From: Acidimicrobiia bacterium
Lineage (GTDB): Bacteria > Actinomycetota > Acidimicrobiia > Acidimicrobiales > Poriferisodalaceae
Reading direction: 5' to 3'
Assembly (NCBI GenBank): GCA_012960315.1
Contig: DUBN01000066.1
Span: forward strand, 18,564 to 82,563
Length of the DNA stretch: 64,000 nt
Shown: positions 8,849 to 20,539 of the stretch, in pieces
Numbering within the stretch: position 1 is the stretch's first letter
Layout: the number at the start of each line of letters is the position of its first letter
The notes under the pieces: model-generated
Told to the model about the DNA's origin: nothing
Databases searched by the model: none
Seen by the model: the letters and a program-made list of their open reading frames with translations, nothing else
Position numbers and translations under genes: made by a program

Positions 8849-10108
8849 ATGACGACCCCCAACGCCGTGTGGACGGTTGGACCGGACCCTGAAATCGAAC
8901 AACTCATTCAGCAAGAAGTGGAACGTCAAGCCACAAGCCTTCAACTCATCGCCTCAGAAAACTTTGCTTCGCCAGCGGTGATGGGCGCGACTGGCAGCGT
9001 CTTCACTAACAAGTACAGCGAGGGCTATCCACGTCGCCGCTACTACGGAGGCAACTCTCATGTTGACGTAGTAGAACAATTAGCAATCGACCGAGTCAAA
9101 CAACTATTTGGCGCTGAACACGCAAATGTTCAACCCCATTCAGGCTCACAAGCCAACGCCGCGGTCTACATGGCGCTCCTTGATGCTGGTGACACGGTGA
9201 TGGGAATGAGCCTTGACCATGGTGGACACCTCACCCACGGTTCACCGGTGAACGCCAGCGGACGTTTCTACAATTTTGTTTCCTATGGCCTGACAGCGAG
9301 CGACGAAAGAATCGATTACGAAGCGATGCGCGTGACCGCTCTCGCTGAGCGCCCAAAACTGATCGTCGCTGGCGCTACCGCGTACCCGAGACGGATTGAC
9401 CCTGAGCCGTTCCGACAGGTGTGCGATGAAATCGGCGCATATTTTATGTTTGATGCGGCTCACATAGCTGGGTTAATTGCGGGAGGGCAGCATCCGAATC
9501 CTGTTCCCCACGCCGACGTTGTTACCTTCACCACCCACAAGACTCTTCGAGGACCTCGAGGCGGTTGCATCCTTTCAACCGAAGCCCTCGCAAAAAAAAT
9601 TGATAGGGCAGTGTTCCCAGGTAACCAGGGCGGCCCTCTAGACCACGTGATTGCAGCCAAGGCGATCGGATTTCGAGAAGCACTCGACCCTGGGTTCGCC
9701 GAGTATTCAGCGCGTATTGTTCAGAATGCTGGAGCGCTGGCAGATGCTCTCGCTGCCCAGGGGTTCAGATTGGTTTCAGGAGGCACGGATAATCATCTTC
9801 TGCTTGTAGACCTGCGAAGCTTCGATGGTGACCTGACAGGGAAAGTGGCCCAAGAAGTACTTGATCTTGGGGGAGTGACTCTCAATCGGAACACGATTCC
9901 TGATGACCCTCGGTCTCCCTTTGTAACGAGCGGCGTACGGATGGGAGTGTCTTCTGTCACTACGCAGGGTATGGGGGCCGACGAAATGGCGATGATTGCT
10001 GACTTCACGGCACGCATACTGCGCCAGCGTGACGACACAGGCGCAGTTCAAGCGATCGCTCGTGAGGTAGCTGAACTTTGTGCAAAGTTTCCCCCCTACC
10101 CGGATTGA
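8849..10108 (+). CDS. glyA: Serine hydroxymethyltransferase
   Basis: PLP enzyme that converts serine plus tetrahydrofolate to glycine plus 5,10-methylene-THF, feeding one-carbon metabolism. It has 419 residues, the normal length. The PLP lysine is K231 in [13 protein letters not shown]. Other signatures are [25 protein letters not shown] and [12 protein letters not shown]. The ATG at 8849 precedes the conserved N-terminal region. A strong inverted repeat right after the stop may end the transcript. Confidence 0.97.
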   Translation: MTTPNAVWTVGPDPEIEQLIQQEVERQATSLQLIASENFASPAVMGATGSVFTNKYSEGYPRRRYYGGNSHVDVVEQLAIDRVKQLFGAEHANVQPHSGSQANAAVYMALLDAGDTVMGMSLDHGGHLTHGSPVNASGRFYNFVSYGLTASDERIDYEAMRVTALAERPKLIVAGATAYPRRIDPEPFRQVCDEIGAYFMFDAAHIAGLIAGGQHPNPVPHADVVTFTTHKTLRGPRGGCILSTEALAKKIDRAVFPGNQGGPLDHVIAAKAIGFREALDPGFAEYSARIVQNAGALADALAAQGFRLVSGGTDNHLLLVDLRSFDGDLTGKVAQEVLDLGGVTLNRNTIPDDPRSPFVTSGVRMGVSSVTTQGMGADEMAMIADFTARILRQRDDTGAVQAIAREVAELCAKFPPYPD

Positions 10109-10111
10109 AGT

Positions 10112-10139
10112 TCATCGCAGGGAGTCAAACCTGCGATGA
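10112..10139 (+). terminator. Inverted repeat after glyA, candidate terminator
   Basis: TCATCGCAGG (10112-10121) pairs perfectly with CCTGCGATGA (10130-10139) around an 8-base loop, starting 4 bases after the glyA stop. It is followed by a C-rich stretch, not by Ts. It may act as a U-less terminator or as a 3'-end stabiliser. Confidence 0.55.
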
Positions 10140-10238
10140 CGCCCCTCCCCACGAGATCTCTGTCGCGTAACTAGGCTTGAGAGATGGGCACACGGGTCGC
10201 AGCCCGCGACTGATGTCGCCGGTAAGTAGGACAATCCA

Positions 10239-11378
10239 GTGAGCCGGACACTCCAACACGCACTTGTGCTGGGTGCAGCAACGATCGTGACCTACTTGAG
10301 CACGTTCGTTGTTATGAAAATCGCGCCGAAAATGGGTGCCGTGAAGGACCCTAATGAGCGGGGTGTCCATCAGCGCCCAACCATGACTGGCGGCGGCGGC
10401 GCAATGTTCTTGGGCATGCTGGCCGCCTTGGTACTGGCAAGTCGCCTGTCAGGGTTTGCTCAAGTTTTTGCAGGATCTTCTGAGGCGTTAGCGGTGGTAG
10501 TCGCGGCCACTGTCATGTTCGCTATCGGCACGATTGACGATCTACGGGAGTTGTCAGCGCCAGCGAAAGTGGCTGGGCAAGTGCTATCGGGGAGCCTCCT
10601 TGCCGTTTTAGGTGTCACCCTCTTTTACTTCAGAGTGCCCTTTGGGCAGCTAGTGGTCCTTTCAGCAGATTGGGCGACCCTCATCACGGTTCTCTTAGTT
10701 GTGGTGGTCGCAAATTCAGTGAATTTGATCGATGGTCTAGACGGCCTTGCTGCTGGGACCATCGCTATCGCCGCGGGAGCCTTCTATATCTACAGCGGGG
10801 AATTGCAGAATGCAGGCCTGATCAGCGATACCAACCTCGGTCCACTGCTCGCACTCGTGACCCTCGGGGTGTGTCTCGGCTTCCTCCCTCACAACTTCCA
10901 CCCGGCCCGAATCTTCATGGGTGATGGGGGAGCGCTGCTATTGGGATTACTGATGGCTTCTGCGACCATGACTGTGGGTGGCCGAGTCGTTGATCAGTTC
11001 AGTGGTCAGGTTTATTTTTTCTTCGCTCCGATAGCGATCCCCTTCTTAATTCTAGGTGTGCCTTTACTCGACGTTGCCTTAGCTGTCGCCCGTCGCGCCT
11101 ATAGACGTGAAGGGATCGCGACAGCGGACAAAGACCACCTTCATCATCGGCTCCTGCGAATGGGACATGGTCATCGTCGAACCGTTCTTCTTCTTTGGGC
11201 TTGGACTGGTTTGCTTTCCGGTGTCGCGCTGGTGCCAACCATGACTGGCAGTGGGGATGCGATATTGCCGTTTGCTTTGGCTGGCGTAGCGGTTCTGCTT
11301 CTTCTACTCCTGCGACCTCAACATCGAGTGGGAGCAGAAGGCAAGACCGATATGCAGAGCGCATCACCGCACCTGTAA
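10239..11378 (+). CDS. Undecaprenyl-phosphate glycosyl-1-phosphate transferase (WecA/TagO/MraY-like)
   Basis: Integral membrane enzyme of the polyprenyl-phosphate N-acetylhexosamine-1-phosphate transferase family, which loads UDP-GlcNAc-type sugars onto undecaprenyl phosphate for cell-surface polymers. About eleven hydrophobic segments are seen in 379 residues. Family motifs are GTIDDLRELS, NSVNLIDGLDGLAAG, FMGDGGALLLG and the cytoplasmic DHLHHRLLRMGH loop. These favour WecA/TagO over MraY, which would carry different loop residues. The start is a GTG at 10239. It sits upstream of the ATP synthase operon, the order seen in many actinobacteria (rfe-atp). Confidence 0.9.
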   Translation: MSRTLQHALVLGAATIVTYLSTFVVMKIAPKMGAVKDPNERGVHQRPTMTGGGGAMFLGMLAALVLASRLSGFAQVFAGSSEALAVVVAATVMFAIGTIDDLRELSAPAKVAGQVLSGSLLAVLGVTLFYFRVPFGQLVVLSADWATLITVLLVVVVANSVNLIDGLDGLAAGTIAIAAGAFYIYSGELQNAGLISDTNLGPLLALVTLGVCLGFLPHNFHPARIFMGDGGALLLGLLMASATMTVGGRVVDQFSGQVYFFFAPIAIPFLILGVPLLDVALAVARRAYRREGIATADKDHLHHRLLRMGHGHRRTVLLLWAWTGLLSGVALVPTMTGSGDAILPFALAGVAVLLLLLLRPQHRVGAEGKTDMQSASPHL

Positions 11379-11496
11379 ATTTCCAACACAGATGATTGGT
11401 TGGTTGGGCGCTTGCAACGAGTGGGTACCCCCAATAGGGTGAGTCCGCTTCTTGAAGCATCCGTCATTTCCCACCGGTCCGGAGACTGTCTGTCGT

Positions 11497-11838
11497 ATGC
11501 GAGGCTCAGCGCTCTCTAAGAATCAACGACAATTCGGTACCGACGACGCCTTTTCTCGTTCGGTTGAGATTGTGGTGACCCCGGCGGTATTTGCTGGAGG
11601 TGGTTGGCTCTTTGACCGTTGGTTAAACACCGGTCCGTGGATTGCTGTCGCTGTGGGTGCTCTGGCCTTTTTAGTAAAGATCACCGCTGAGTGGTACCGG
11701 TACACAGGTCGCATGGGCGGGATCGAACTCGAGATGGCCACCAATCGCGCCCGCAATCGCCGTGGTTTGGACTTACCTCAAGAAATAGATGGCCGTTTAC
11801 CCACTGGCGTCACTCTCGACGAGCGGGTGGACCAGTGA
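11497..11838 (+). CDS. atpZ: AtpZ/AtpI-like small membrane protein of the ATP synthase operon
   Basis: Small protein with two hydrophobic segments (TPAVFAGGGWLFDRWL and WIAVAVGALAFLVKI) and the short RQFGTDDAF lead-in typical of the AtpZ family, thought to aid Fo assembly or Mg2+ handling. It has 113 residues with the ATG at 11497. The frame is open to a TTG at 11452 and the start is not decided by a strong ribosome-binding site. It overlaps the following gene by 4 bp (GTGA) and opens the atp operon. Confidence 0.78.
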   Translation: MRGSALSKNQRQFGTDDAFSRSVEIVVTPAVFAGGGWLFDRWLNTGPWIAVAVGALAFLVKITAEWYRYTGRMGGIELEMATNRARNRRGLDLPQEIDGRLPTGVTLDERVDQ

Positions 11839-12320
11839 ACGAAAAATTGGACGAACGTTTGACGACTGGCCACGACGGCGTAATTGTCAACACAGAACCC
11901 GAAAAAAAGATCGTTGCCGACATGCTTTGGCGAGGAATCAAAGTCGCCCCGGCTTGGCTTGTCCTTTCATTTCTGATTTGGGGTACAGATGGGGTTGCCT
12001 CGGGGGCATACGGAATAGCGTTGGTCTTCGCTAATTTCATCGCTGCAGCCGGGTTGCTGACATGGGCGGGCCGTATTTCCCCTGGAGCCTTGATGTTCGC
12101 CGCTCTCGGTGGATTCATTCTGCGGTTGGCTGTCCTCACCATCGCGGTTATCGCTGCAAGTAAAATCAGCGTTTTTGCCCCGGTCCCCTTGGGCATAACG
12201 ATTATCGTCTCTCATCTTGGGTTGCTGGTCTGGGAGACGCGCTATGTTTCTCTCTCACTTGCGTATCCGGGACTCGGACCTGCCCGCTTGGCGCAAAAGC
12301 AACGCAAGGAGATGAAGTGA
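11835..12320 (+). CDS. atpI: ATP synthase subunit I-like protein
   Basis: Membrane protein of 161 residues with four hydrophobic segments, placed directly before atpB as is usual for AtpI, which assists c-ring assembly. The GTG at 11835 overlaps the previous stop (GTGA) and the end overlaps atpB by the same arrangement, so translation of the three genes is coupled. The frame continues upstream in the shadow of atpZ, but the overlap start is much more credible. Sequence conservation in this family is weak; the call rests on topology and position. Confidence 0.78.
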   Translation: MNEKLDERLTTGHDGVIVNTEPEKKIVADMLWRGIKVAPAWLVLSFLIWGTDGVASGAYGIALVFANFIAAAGLLTWAGRISPGALMFAALGGFILRLAVLTIAVIAASKISVFAPVPLGITIIVSHLGLLVWETRYVSLSLAYPGLGPARLAQKQRKEMK

Positions 12321-13093
12321 TCCAACTGCTATACGGACTGCACTTCCCGCCCATAGCGGAGTTGTTGGAATGGCCCGGAATTCTCTTTAATGGCACTGCT
12401 TTCGAGTTGAACAAAGTTGGTCTGATTTATCTCTGGGCAATGCTTGCCCCACTGACCATATTTGTTCTGGCGATCCGAAAGAGCGCCCTCGTACCCAAGG
12501 GCGTGCAAACCGTCGCTGAGTCCTCCATCGACTTTGTGCGCGAAAACGTCGTCATGCAAACGATCGGTCCTGACGGCATGCGATTCATGCCGTTTTTGTT
12601 GTCGCTATTTTTCTTCATCTTCTTCGCGAACATCACCGAAGTCATCCCCTTCATTCAGTTCCCAGCTAATTCGCGCATGGCAGCGCCCGCTGTCCTCGCC
12701 ATCATCGTCTGGTGTGTCTTTAACGCAGTAGGAATTAAAAGCCAGGGCTTTTTCAGTTATTTCAAGAACACGGTTATCCCGCCTGGTGTTCCTGGAGCCC
12801 TTTTACCCCTCGTAGCGGTAATCGAGTTTGTTTCTACCTTCTTGGTACGACCGTTTTCGTTAGCCGTCCGGCTTTTCGCCAACATGTTGGCCGGACATTT
12901 GTTGTTAGTTACATTCGCAGTTCTCACAACCGCGCTATGGACCTGGGGTCCGCTAGCAGTGATTGTTTGGGCTCCGTTCGTTGTGTTGATCGGTCTCACC
13001 GGCTTCGAAATTCTCGTTGCCTTCTTGCAGGCTTTCATCTTCACAATTCTGACCGCCGTATATATCGGCGGAGCGTTACATCCCGAGCACTAG
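12317..13093 (+). CDS. atpB: ATP synthase Fo subunit a
   Basis: Proton half-channel of Fo. It has 258 residues with 5-6 membrane helices. The essential arginine is R185 in the conserved RPFSLAVRLFANMLAGH segment. FANITEVIPF is the helix-3 region. The GTG start overlaps atpI by 4 bp. The C-terminus ends in LTAVYIGGALHPEH, a usual subunit a ending. Confidence 0.97.
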   Translation: MIQLLYGLHFPPIAELLEWPGILFNGTAFELNKVGLIYLWAMLAPLTIFVLAIRKSALVPKGVQTVAESSIDFVRENVVMQTIGPDGMRFMPFLLSLFFFIFFANITEVIPFIQFPANSRMAAPAVLAIIVWCVFNAVGIKSQGFFSYFKNTVIPPGVPGALLPLVAVIEFVSTFLVRPFSLAVRLFANMLAGHLLLVTFAVLTTALWTWGPLAVIVWAPFVVLIGLTGFEILVAFLQAFIFTILTAVYIGGALHPEH

Positions 13094-13109
13094 ATTCAAT
13101 AAAACATAG

Positions 13110-13373
<264 letters not shown>

Positions 13374-13382
13374 GAGGAGCAG

Positions 13383-13934
13383 ATGAGCATTCTTGGAGCG
13401 CTAGCTTCTGCAGTAGTTGATGAGGCCAACGCCGTAGCGGAGGCCCCGAACCCGATTATCCCGGCGATGGATGAGGTGATATGGGGAACCCTTTCGTTCC
13501 TCATTCTCTTTGCCGTCATGGCCAAGTTCGCCTACCCGGGGTTGAAAAAGGCGATGGACGCTCGATCTGAGAAGATCCAAGGCGATCTTGATGCTGCTGA
13601 CTCTGCTCGCAGCGACGCCGAGAGCTTGCGGGGAGAATATGACGCGAAGCTGGCCGAAGCACAAGCTGAAGCGGCGCGAATTATTGAAGCCGCCCGGTCG
13701 GACGCCGAACAGGTGCGACAAGACCGCATTGCGGCGATCGAGCCAGAGATCGCCGAAAAACGAGCCCAAGCCGAAGCTGACATTGAAGCTGCCAAGGACC
13801 GGGCTCTTGCTGACTTGCGAGCGCAGGTGACGTCTCTTGCCGTTGGAGCAGCAGAGCAGATAGTCCGATCGAGTTTGGATGAAGCTGCATACGCGCGGTT
13901 AGTTGATGACTACATCGAGTCGGTTGGCAACTGA
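13383..13934 (+). CDS. atpF: ATP synthase Fo subunit b
   Basis: Peripheral stalk subunit of 183 residues. One membrane helix (about 33-52, TLSFLILFAVMAKFAYPGL) is followed by a long charged helix with Ala/Glu/Arg heptads, which dimerises as a coiled coil. GGAGG lies 5 bases before the ATG, within the atpE stop region. It is followed by a short intervening ORF and then atpH. Confidence 0.95.
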   Translation: MSILGALASAVVDEANAVAEAPNPIIPAMDEVIWGTLSFLILFAVMAKFAYPGLKKAMDARSEKIQGDLDAADSARSDAESLRGEYDAKLAEAQAEAARIIEAARSDAEQVRQDRIAAIEPEIAEKRAQAEADIEAAKDRALADLRAQVTSLAVGAAEQIVRSSLDEAAYARLVDDYIESVGN

Positions 13935-13941
13935 CGCTGGC

Positions 13942-14037
13942 ATGAAGAAAGCCTCCCTGACGTTTGATGGTGAGGCCCCGGTACTGCGGTCCAATGGTCG
14001 TGGTGCCCCGATTTGGATAGAACGAGGAAAGCGATGA
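13942..14037 (+). CDS. Small 31-codon ORF between atpF and atpH
   Basis: An ATG 7 bases after the atpF stop opens a 31-residue frame beginning MKKASLTFDGEAPVLRSNG and ending IERGKR. Its TGA overlaps the atpH ATG (ATGA at 14034-14037), so translation could pass atpF to this ORF to atpH. The product is basic, with no membrane segment or known motif. The GAGGAAAG that serves atpH lies inside its last codons. It is either a genuine microprotein or a translational bridge between two stalk subunits; conservation is unknown. Confidence 0.4.
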   Translation: MKKASLTFDGEAPVLRSNGRGAPIWIERGKR

Positions 14038-14561
14038 CCGAGAAAGTGGAGGAGTACGCCGCTGGGCTGGCCAAATTGGCTGGCGCTGAGGGTGAACTTA
14101 ACCGCGTCGCAGATGAGCTATATCAACTTGGTAAGACCGTCGAATCTTCTGACGAGTTGCGTTCAACCCTAAGCGACCGCGCGATACCAGCATCACGTCG
14201 AATCGGAGTGCTTGAAGACTTGCTGGGTGCGACCGCATCACCTATCACCATCAATTTGGTGAGCATGTTGGTCGGTGCTGGCCGAGGAAGCCAAATTGGC
14301 CCCATATCCGATGAGCTCGTCCGCCAAGCTGCGGAAGCTCGCGGCCAAGCAGTGGCAGAAGTTAGATCTGCTGTAGCTCTGAATGATGATCAACGTGATC
14401 GTCTCCGATCCGCCCTCTCCAGTGCAACTGGAATGAATATCGACGTCGTTGTGGTTGTTGATCCCGACATCCTTGGCGGCGTCGTTGCCCAAGTAGGTGA
14501 CACCGTGTTTGACGGATCAGTTCGTACTCGTCTCGAAAAAATGAAGGAGCGTCTGTCGTGA
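14034..14561 (+). CDS. atpH: ATP synthase F1 subunit delta
   Basis: Connects the b stalk to the top of F1. It has 175 residues from the ATG at 14034, chosen because GAGGAAAG lies 6 bases upstream; a TTG at 14013 is in frame but poorer. Helical N-terminal domain ([19 protein letters not shown]) and C-terminal block [20 protein letters not shown] are typical. It overlaps atpA by 4 bp (GTGA). Confidence 0.94.
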   Translation: MTEKVEEYAAGLAKLAGAEGELNRVADELYQLGKTVESSDELRSTLSDRAIPASRRIGVLEDLLGATASPITINLVSMLVGAGRGSQIGPISDELVRQAAEARGQAVAEVRSAVALNDDQRDRLRSALSSATGMNIDVVVVVDPDILGGVVAQVGDTVFDGSVRTRLEKMKERLS

Positions 14562-16099
14562 CTGATTTGAGCTTCGATGCTGCTGAGATAACTGCAGCCA
14601 TCAAAAAGAATCTAGAAGGCTTTGACTCTTCACTAGAGTCAGGCACCGTCGGGCGAGTCCTCGAGGTTGGCGACGGAATTGCTCGAGTTTCAGGGTTACC
14701 GAATGTATCTGTAAACGAAATCCTCGAATTCGAGAGCGGCGACGTAGGACTCGCCTTGAACCTTGACGCCGATTCGATTGGCGCTGTGGTTCTCGGAGAT
14801 GTCCAGAACATCGCAGAAGGCCAGAACGTCAAGTCCACCGGTGGAATTCTTTCGGTCCCTGTAGGTGACGCCGTTCTAGGCCGAGTCGTAGATGCTCTCG
14901 GTGAGCCGATCGACGGCAAGGGCCCCATAGCGGGCGCTCAACCGCGTCGTATGGAGATTCAGGCCCCTGGGATCATGGGTCGTCAACCGGTTCATGAGCC
15001 CCTCCAAACAGGCATAAAAGCCATTGACTCGATGACCCCTGTAGGACGTGGCCAGCGGGAACTGATTATCGGTGATCGAAAGACCGGTAAGACATCGATA
15101 GCTATCGACACCATCCTCAACCAGGCAGGATTGGGTGTGAAGTGCATCTACGTGGCTGTGGGCCAAAAAGGTTCCACTGTCGCGCAGGTCGTTAATGTTT
15201 TAGAAGAACGCGGAGCGATGGATTACACCGTCGTTGTCGCCGCGCCGGCTGCGGATTCGGCTCCGTTCAAGTACTTGGCACCATACGCAGGTTGCGCAAT
15301 GGGTCAGCACTGGATGGAAAATGGCGAGCACGCCCTCATCGTCTATGACGACCTATCAAAGCAGGCTGAGGCGTATCGACAGTTGTCGCTGTTACTTCGA
15401 CGTCCACCAGGCCGCGAGGCATATCCCGGCGATGTGTTCTATCTACACAGCCGGTTGTTAGAACGCGCGGCGAAACTCTCCGACGAACAAGGTGCTGGCT
15501 CGCTTACTGCGTTGCCTGTCATTGAGACGAAAGCTGGTGATGTTTCCGCGTACATCCCCACGAACGTCATCTCGATCACCGACGGTCAAATTTATCTTCA
15601 AGATGACCTTTTCAAATCAGGTGTACGCCCTGCGGTCGATGTCGGCGTATCGGTGTCCCGAGTCGGTGGCGCAGCTCAAACTAAAGCAATGAAGAGCGTT
15701 GCCGGAACGTTAAAAATTGATCTCGCCCAATTCCGAGACCTTGAAGCGTTCGCAACCTTTGGTTCTGAGTTAGATGCCGTTTCCGCAGCTCAGCTAGGAC
15801 GTGGATATCGACTTGTTGAGTTACTCAAACAAGGTCTCAACAGTCCGATGCCCGTCGAAGAGCAGGTGATTTCGCTCTACGCAGGCACGAATGGCCTTCT
15901 GGACGATCTGCCAGTTGAAGATGTTCAACGTTTCGAAGCCGAACTGTTAGAGGCTCTGAAAACCCGTAACGCAGGACTCTTGGACGAGATCCGCACTACG
16001 GGGTCGCTGCCTGAAGATCAAGTCAAGGCAGCTGTAGAAACCTTCAAGGCAACGTTCCAGGTAAGTGTGGATGCCCCCGAGAGCGACTCCGAGGTCTGA
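14558..16099 (+). CDS. atpA: ATP synthase F1 subunit alpha
   Basis: Non-catalytic nucleotide-binding subunit of F1, 513 residues. P-loop GDRKTGKTS is at 172-180, and the arginine-finger segment is [13 protein letters not shown]. The N-terminal beta-barrel and the C-terminal helical domain are complete. The GTG start overlaps atpH. atpG begins 6 bp after its stop. Confidence 0.98.
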   Translation: MTDLSFDAAEITAAIKKNLEGFDSSLESGTVGRVLEVGDGIARVSGLPNVSVNEILEFESGDVGLALNLDADSIGAVVLGDVQNIAEGQNVKSTGGILSVPVGDAVLGRVVDALGEPIDGKGPIAGAQPRRMEIQAPGIMGRQPVHEPLQTGIKAIDSMTPVGRGQRELIIGDRKTGKTSIAIDTILNQAGLGVKCIYVAVGQKGSTVAQVVNVLEERGAMDYTVVVAAPAADSAPFKYLAPYAGCAMGQHWMENGEHALIVYDDLSKQAEAYRQLSLLLRRPPGREAYPGDVFYLHSRLLERAAKLSDEQGAGSLTALPVIETKAGDVSAYIPTNVISITDGQIYLQDDLFKSGVRPAVDVGVSVSRVGGAAQTKAMKSVAGTLKIDLAQFRDLEAFATFGSELDAVSAAQLGRGYRLVELLKQGLNSPMPVEEQVISLYAGTNGLLDDLPVEDVQRFEAELLEALKTRNAGLLDEIRTTGSLPEDQVKAAVETFKATFQVSVDAPESDSEV

Positions 16100-16105
16100 T
16101 TTAAA

Positions 16106-18530
<2,425 letters not shown>

Positions 18531-18551
18531 TTTCTACAGAGAGGCCCACAC

Positions 18552-18935
18552 ATGCAGGTTGAATTTGTCTCTCCTGAAGCAGTGCTCTTTTCGGGTGAGT
18601 GCTCTCAAGTAGTTACTCGCACAGTTGACGGGGATATCGCTTTTCTCGAGAACCACGCCGCGTTCATTGGCGCGCTTGACATTGGTCAGGCTCAGTTGTG
18701 GGCAAATGATGGGGTTATCTCCCTCGCAATAAATGGGGGTTTCGTTGAGGTGAGCGGAAATGCCGTAACGATCCTCAGTGACGGTGCGATGGCCGCTGGA
18801 GATATAGACCTGTCCGAAGCTGAGTCAGATTTAGCGGTCGCGGAAGAAGCGCTTTCCTCTGATGCGGAGGATGTGGACGCTGCCAACGCAAAAAAATGGG
18901 CCGAAACTCGTATACAAGTAGCCGCCAGTTCCTGA
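18552..18935 (+). CDS. atpC: ATP synthase F1 subunit epsilon
   Basis: Rotor subunit that can inhibit ATP hydrolysis. It has 127 residues: an N-terminal beta-sandwich (MQVEFVSPEAVLFSGECSQV, GDIAFLENHAAFIG) and a short C-terminal helical part rich in Ala/Glu/Asp. GAGAGG precedes the ATG. It closes the atp operon and converges with hisI across 60 bp. Confidence 0.94.
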   Translation: MQVEFVSPEAVLFSGECSQVVTRTVDGDIAFLENHAAFIGALDIGQAQLWANDGVISLAINGGFVEVSGNAVTILSDGAMAAGDIDLSEAESDLAVAEEALSSDAEDVDAANAKKWAETRIQVAASS

Positions 18936-18995
18936 TCGTCTATTCCCTTGAGGCCCAAAGAGACGGAAACATTAGCGATCTGAACGTTCTCTTGT

Positions 18996-19424
18996 TCAGT
19001 CGCCGAATGTAAGTTCGTTTGGACTAGTCACGATTCGGTAGTAGCAGCCTGATCTAGTAGCGCTATTTTCGTCCAAAGTATGACAGGAGCCGCCCCCGTC
19101 TCGCCGCACGCGGTACAACAGTGAATTCTGTTCGCAGTTCACTCGTACGTCCACTAACGACAGAGTGTCGCCCGAAGTTGCTCCTTTGTGCCAGACCTCG
19201 TCTCTCGACGTTGAATAAAGCACTGCGCTTCCTAGCTCCAAGGTCATACGGAACGCTTCGTCGTTTGCATAGCCCACAAACAACACTTCACCAGAGTCCG
19301 CTTCTTGAAGCACGACGGGAAGCACTTGGTGTCCATTTCGACCTATCTTCCCGACTTTGTCGAAGTCCAGTTGTTGGGTCGTTCCTTCTTCTAAGTCGTT
19401 CGCGTCGGGCATAGAACTGAGCAT
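18996..19424 (-). CDS. hisI: Phosphoribosyl-AMP cyclohydrolase-like protein with altered metal motif
   Basis: HisI opens the adenine ring of PR-AMP in histidine synthesis. The 142-residue protein keeps the family blocks LFVGYANDEAFRMTLE, WHKGATSGDTL and SCHT, and a late Cys in SGCYYR. Where classical HisI has the metal-binding DCDxD it reads NCEQN (residues 96-100), so the Cys is kept but all three Asp are replaced by Asn, Glu and Asn. It is either a variant cyclohydrolase or a paralogue with another role. It follows glpX by 47 bp on the same strand; no other his genes are in the window. Confidence 0.8.
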   Translation of the reverse strand: MLSSMPDANDLEEGTTQQLDFDKVGKIGRNGHQVLPVVLQEADSGEVLFVGYANDEAFRMTLELGSAVLYSTSRDEVWHKGATSGDTLSLVDVRVNCEQNSLLYRVRRDGGGSCHTLDENSATRSGCYYRIVTSPNELTFGD

Positions 19425-19471
19425 AGAGGTGTTCGTGTCACTGCGGCGAAATCAAAAAATGTGTCACCTAT

Positions 19472-20467
19472 TCAAGTGAAATCGACTGATGCGAACTCGC
19501 TCAACTTGTCGATGTTGTGTGTTGCTTCAATGCGTCTCACGGTGCCGCTTTTCGAACGCATCACTAGAGAATCTGAGATTGCGCCTTCGGCAGTAAACCG
19601 AATGCCCCGCAATAACTCACCGTCGGTGATACCTGTAGCCGCAAAAAATACGTCTTCGGAGCGGACTAGATCATCAGTGTGGAGAACGCGATCGAGATCG
19701 AAGCCGGCGTCGGTCGCCGCTTTTCGCTCACTACTGTTTCGAGGCCAAAGTTTTCCTTGGATTTCTCCGCCGAGGCATTTCAATGCGGCTGCTGAAATTA
19801 CGCCCTCGGGGGTTCCGCCGATACCGAAGAGAACGTCGGCCCCGTCGCTTGTCGCTGTAGCTATTGCGCCCGCAACATCGCCGTCAGGTATCAGTCGGAT
19901 TCGTGCTCCACTCTCGCGGACCTCGTCGATCAAGTCGGCGTGGCGATCACGGTCGAGAATCACAGCCGTCAGGTCGCGGATGCCTCGACCAGTCGCTGTC
20001 GCGATTGCATTGAGATTTTCAGTGGGGCTTTTCTCGATAGACACCGAACCTTTTGATTCGGGCCCAACCGCAATTTTTTCCATATAAACGCACGGACCAG
20101 GATCAAACATTGTTCCCCGCGGAGCGACAGCGATCACTGAAATAGCATTGCCGCGGCCGAGGGAGGTCAAGGTTGTGCCATCAATCGGATCAACAGCGAT
20201 GTCGGTCTTAGCGCCCGAGCCATCGCCTATTGCTTCGCCGTTGTAAAGCATCGGAGCTTCGTCTTTTTCCCCTTCGCCGATGACAACTATGCCGTCCATT
20301 GGAACTGAACCGAGAATAATTCGCATCGCGTCAACTGCAGCTCCGTCAGCGCCTTCCTTGTCGCCTCGGCCCATCCAGCGAGCAGCGGCTAGCGCCGCTG
20401 CCTCGGTTGTGCGCACCAATTCGAGTGCCAAATTGCGATCAGGTAGCTCGGAACGGGCGTCTGCCAT
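19472..20467 (-). CDS. glpX: Fructose-1,6-bisphosphatase class II
   Basis: Hydrolyses fructose-1,6-bisphosphate to fructose-6-phosphate in gluconeogenesis; in actinobacteria this GlpX type is usually the main FBPase. It has 331 residues, with [18 protein letters not shown], the metal site [10 protein letters not shown], and [20 protein letters not shown]. The ATG at 20467 starts [19 protein letters not shown], a typical N-terminus. It diverges from the J-domain gene across 72 bp and is followed by hisI. Confidence 0.95.
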   Translation of the reverse strand: MADARSELPDRNLALELVRTTEAAALAAARWMGRGDKEGADGAAVDAMRIILGSVPMDGIVVIGEGEKDEAPMLYNGEAIGDGSGAKTDIAVDPIDGTTLTSLGRGNAISVIAVAPRGTMFDPGPCVYMEKIAVGPESKGSVSIEKSPTENLNAIATATGRGIRDLTAVILDRDRHADLIDEVRESGARIRLIPDGDVAGAIATATSDGADVLFGIGGTPEGVISAAALKCLGGEIQGKLWPRNSSERKAATDAGFDLDRVLHTDDLVRSEDVFFAATGITDGELLRGIRFTAEGAISDSLVMRSKSGTVRRIEATHNIDKLSEFASVDFT

Positions 20468-20539
20468 AGGGATTGACCCTAGCTCCTAGAAGCTCTCCAG
20501 TATGAGCCGTGAGTCGGTTCCGCTAGTAACGTCCCGTGT

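Noticed and set aside
18979..18999. CTGAAC/GTTCAG inverted repeat between atpC and hisI
   Set aside because: Six pairs, overlapping the hisI stop, and no T-run on either side. Not enough for a terminator.
19461..20087. 208-codon plus-strand ORF opposite glpX
   Set aside because: It is an antisense shadow of a clear FBPase gene and has low-complexity Ser/Arg/Pro sequence with no family features.
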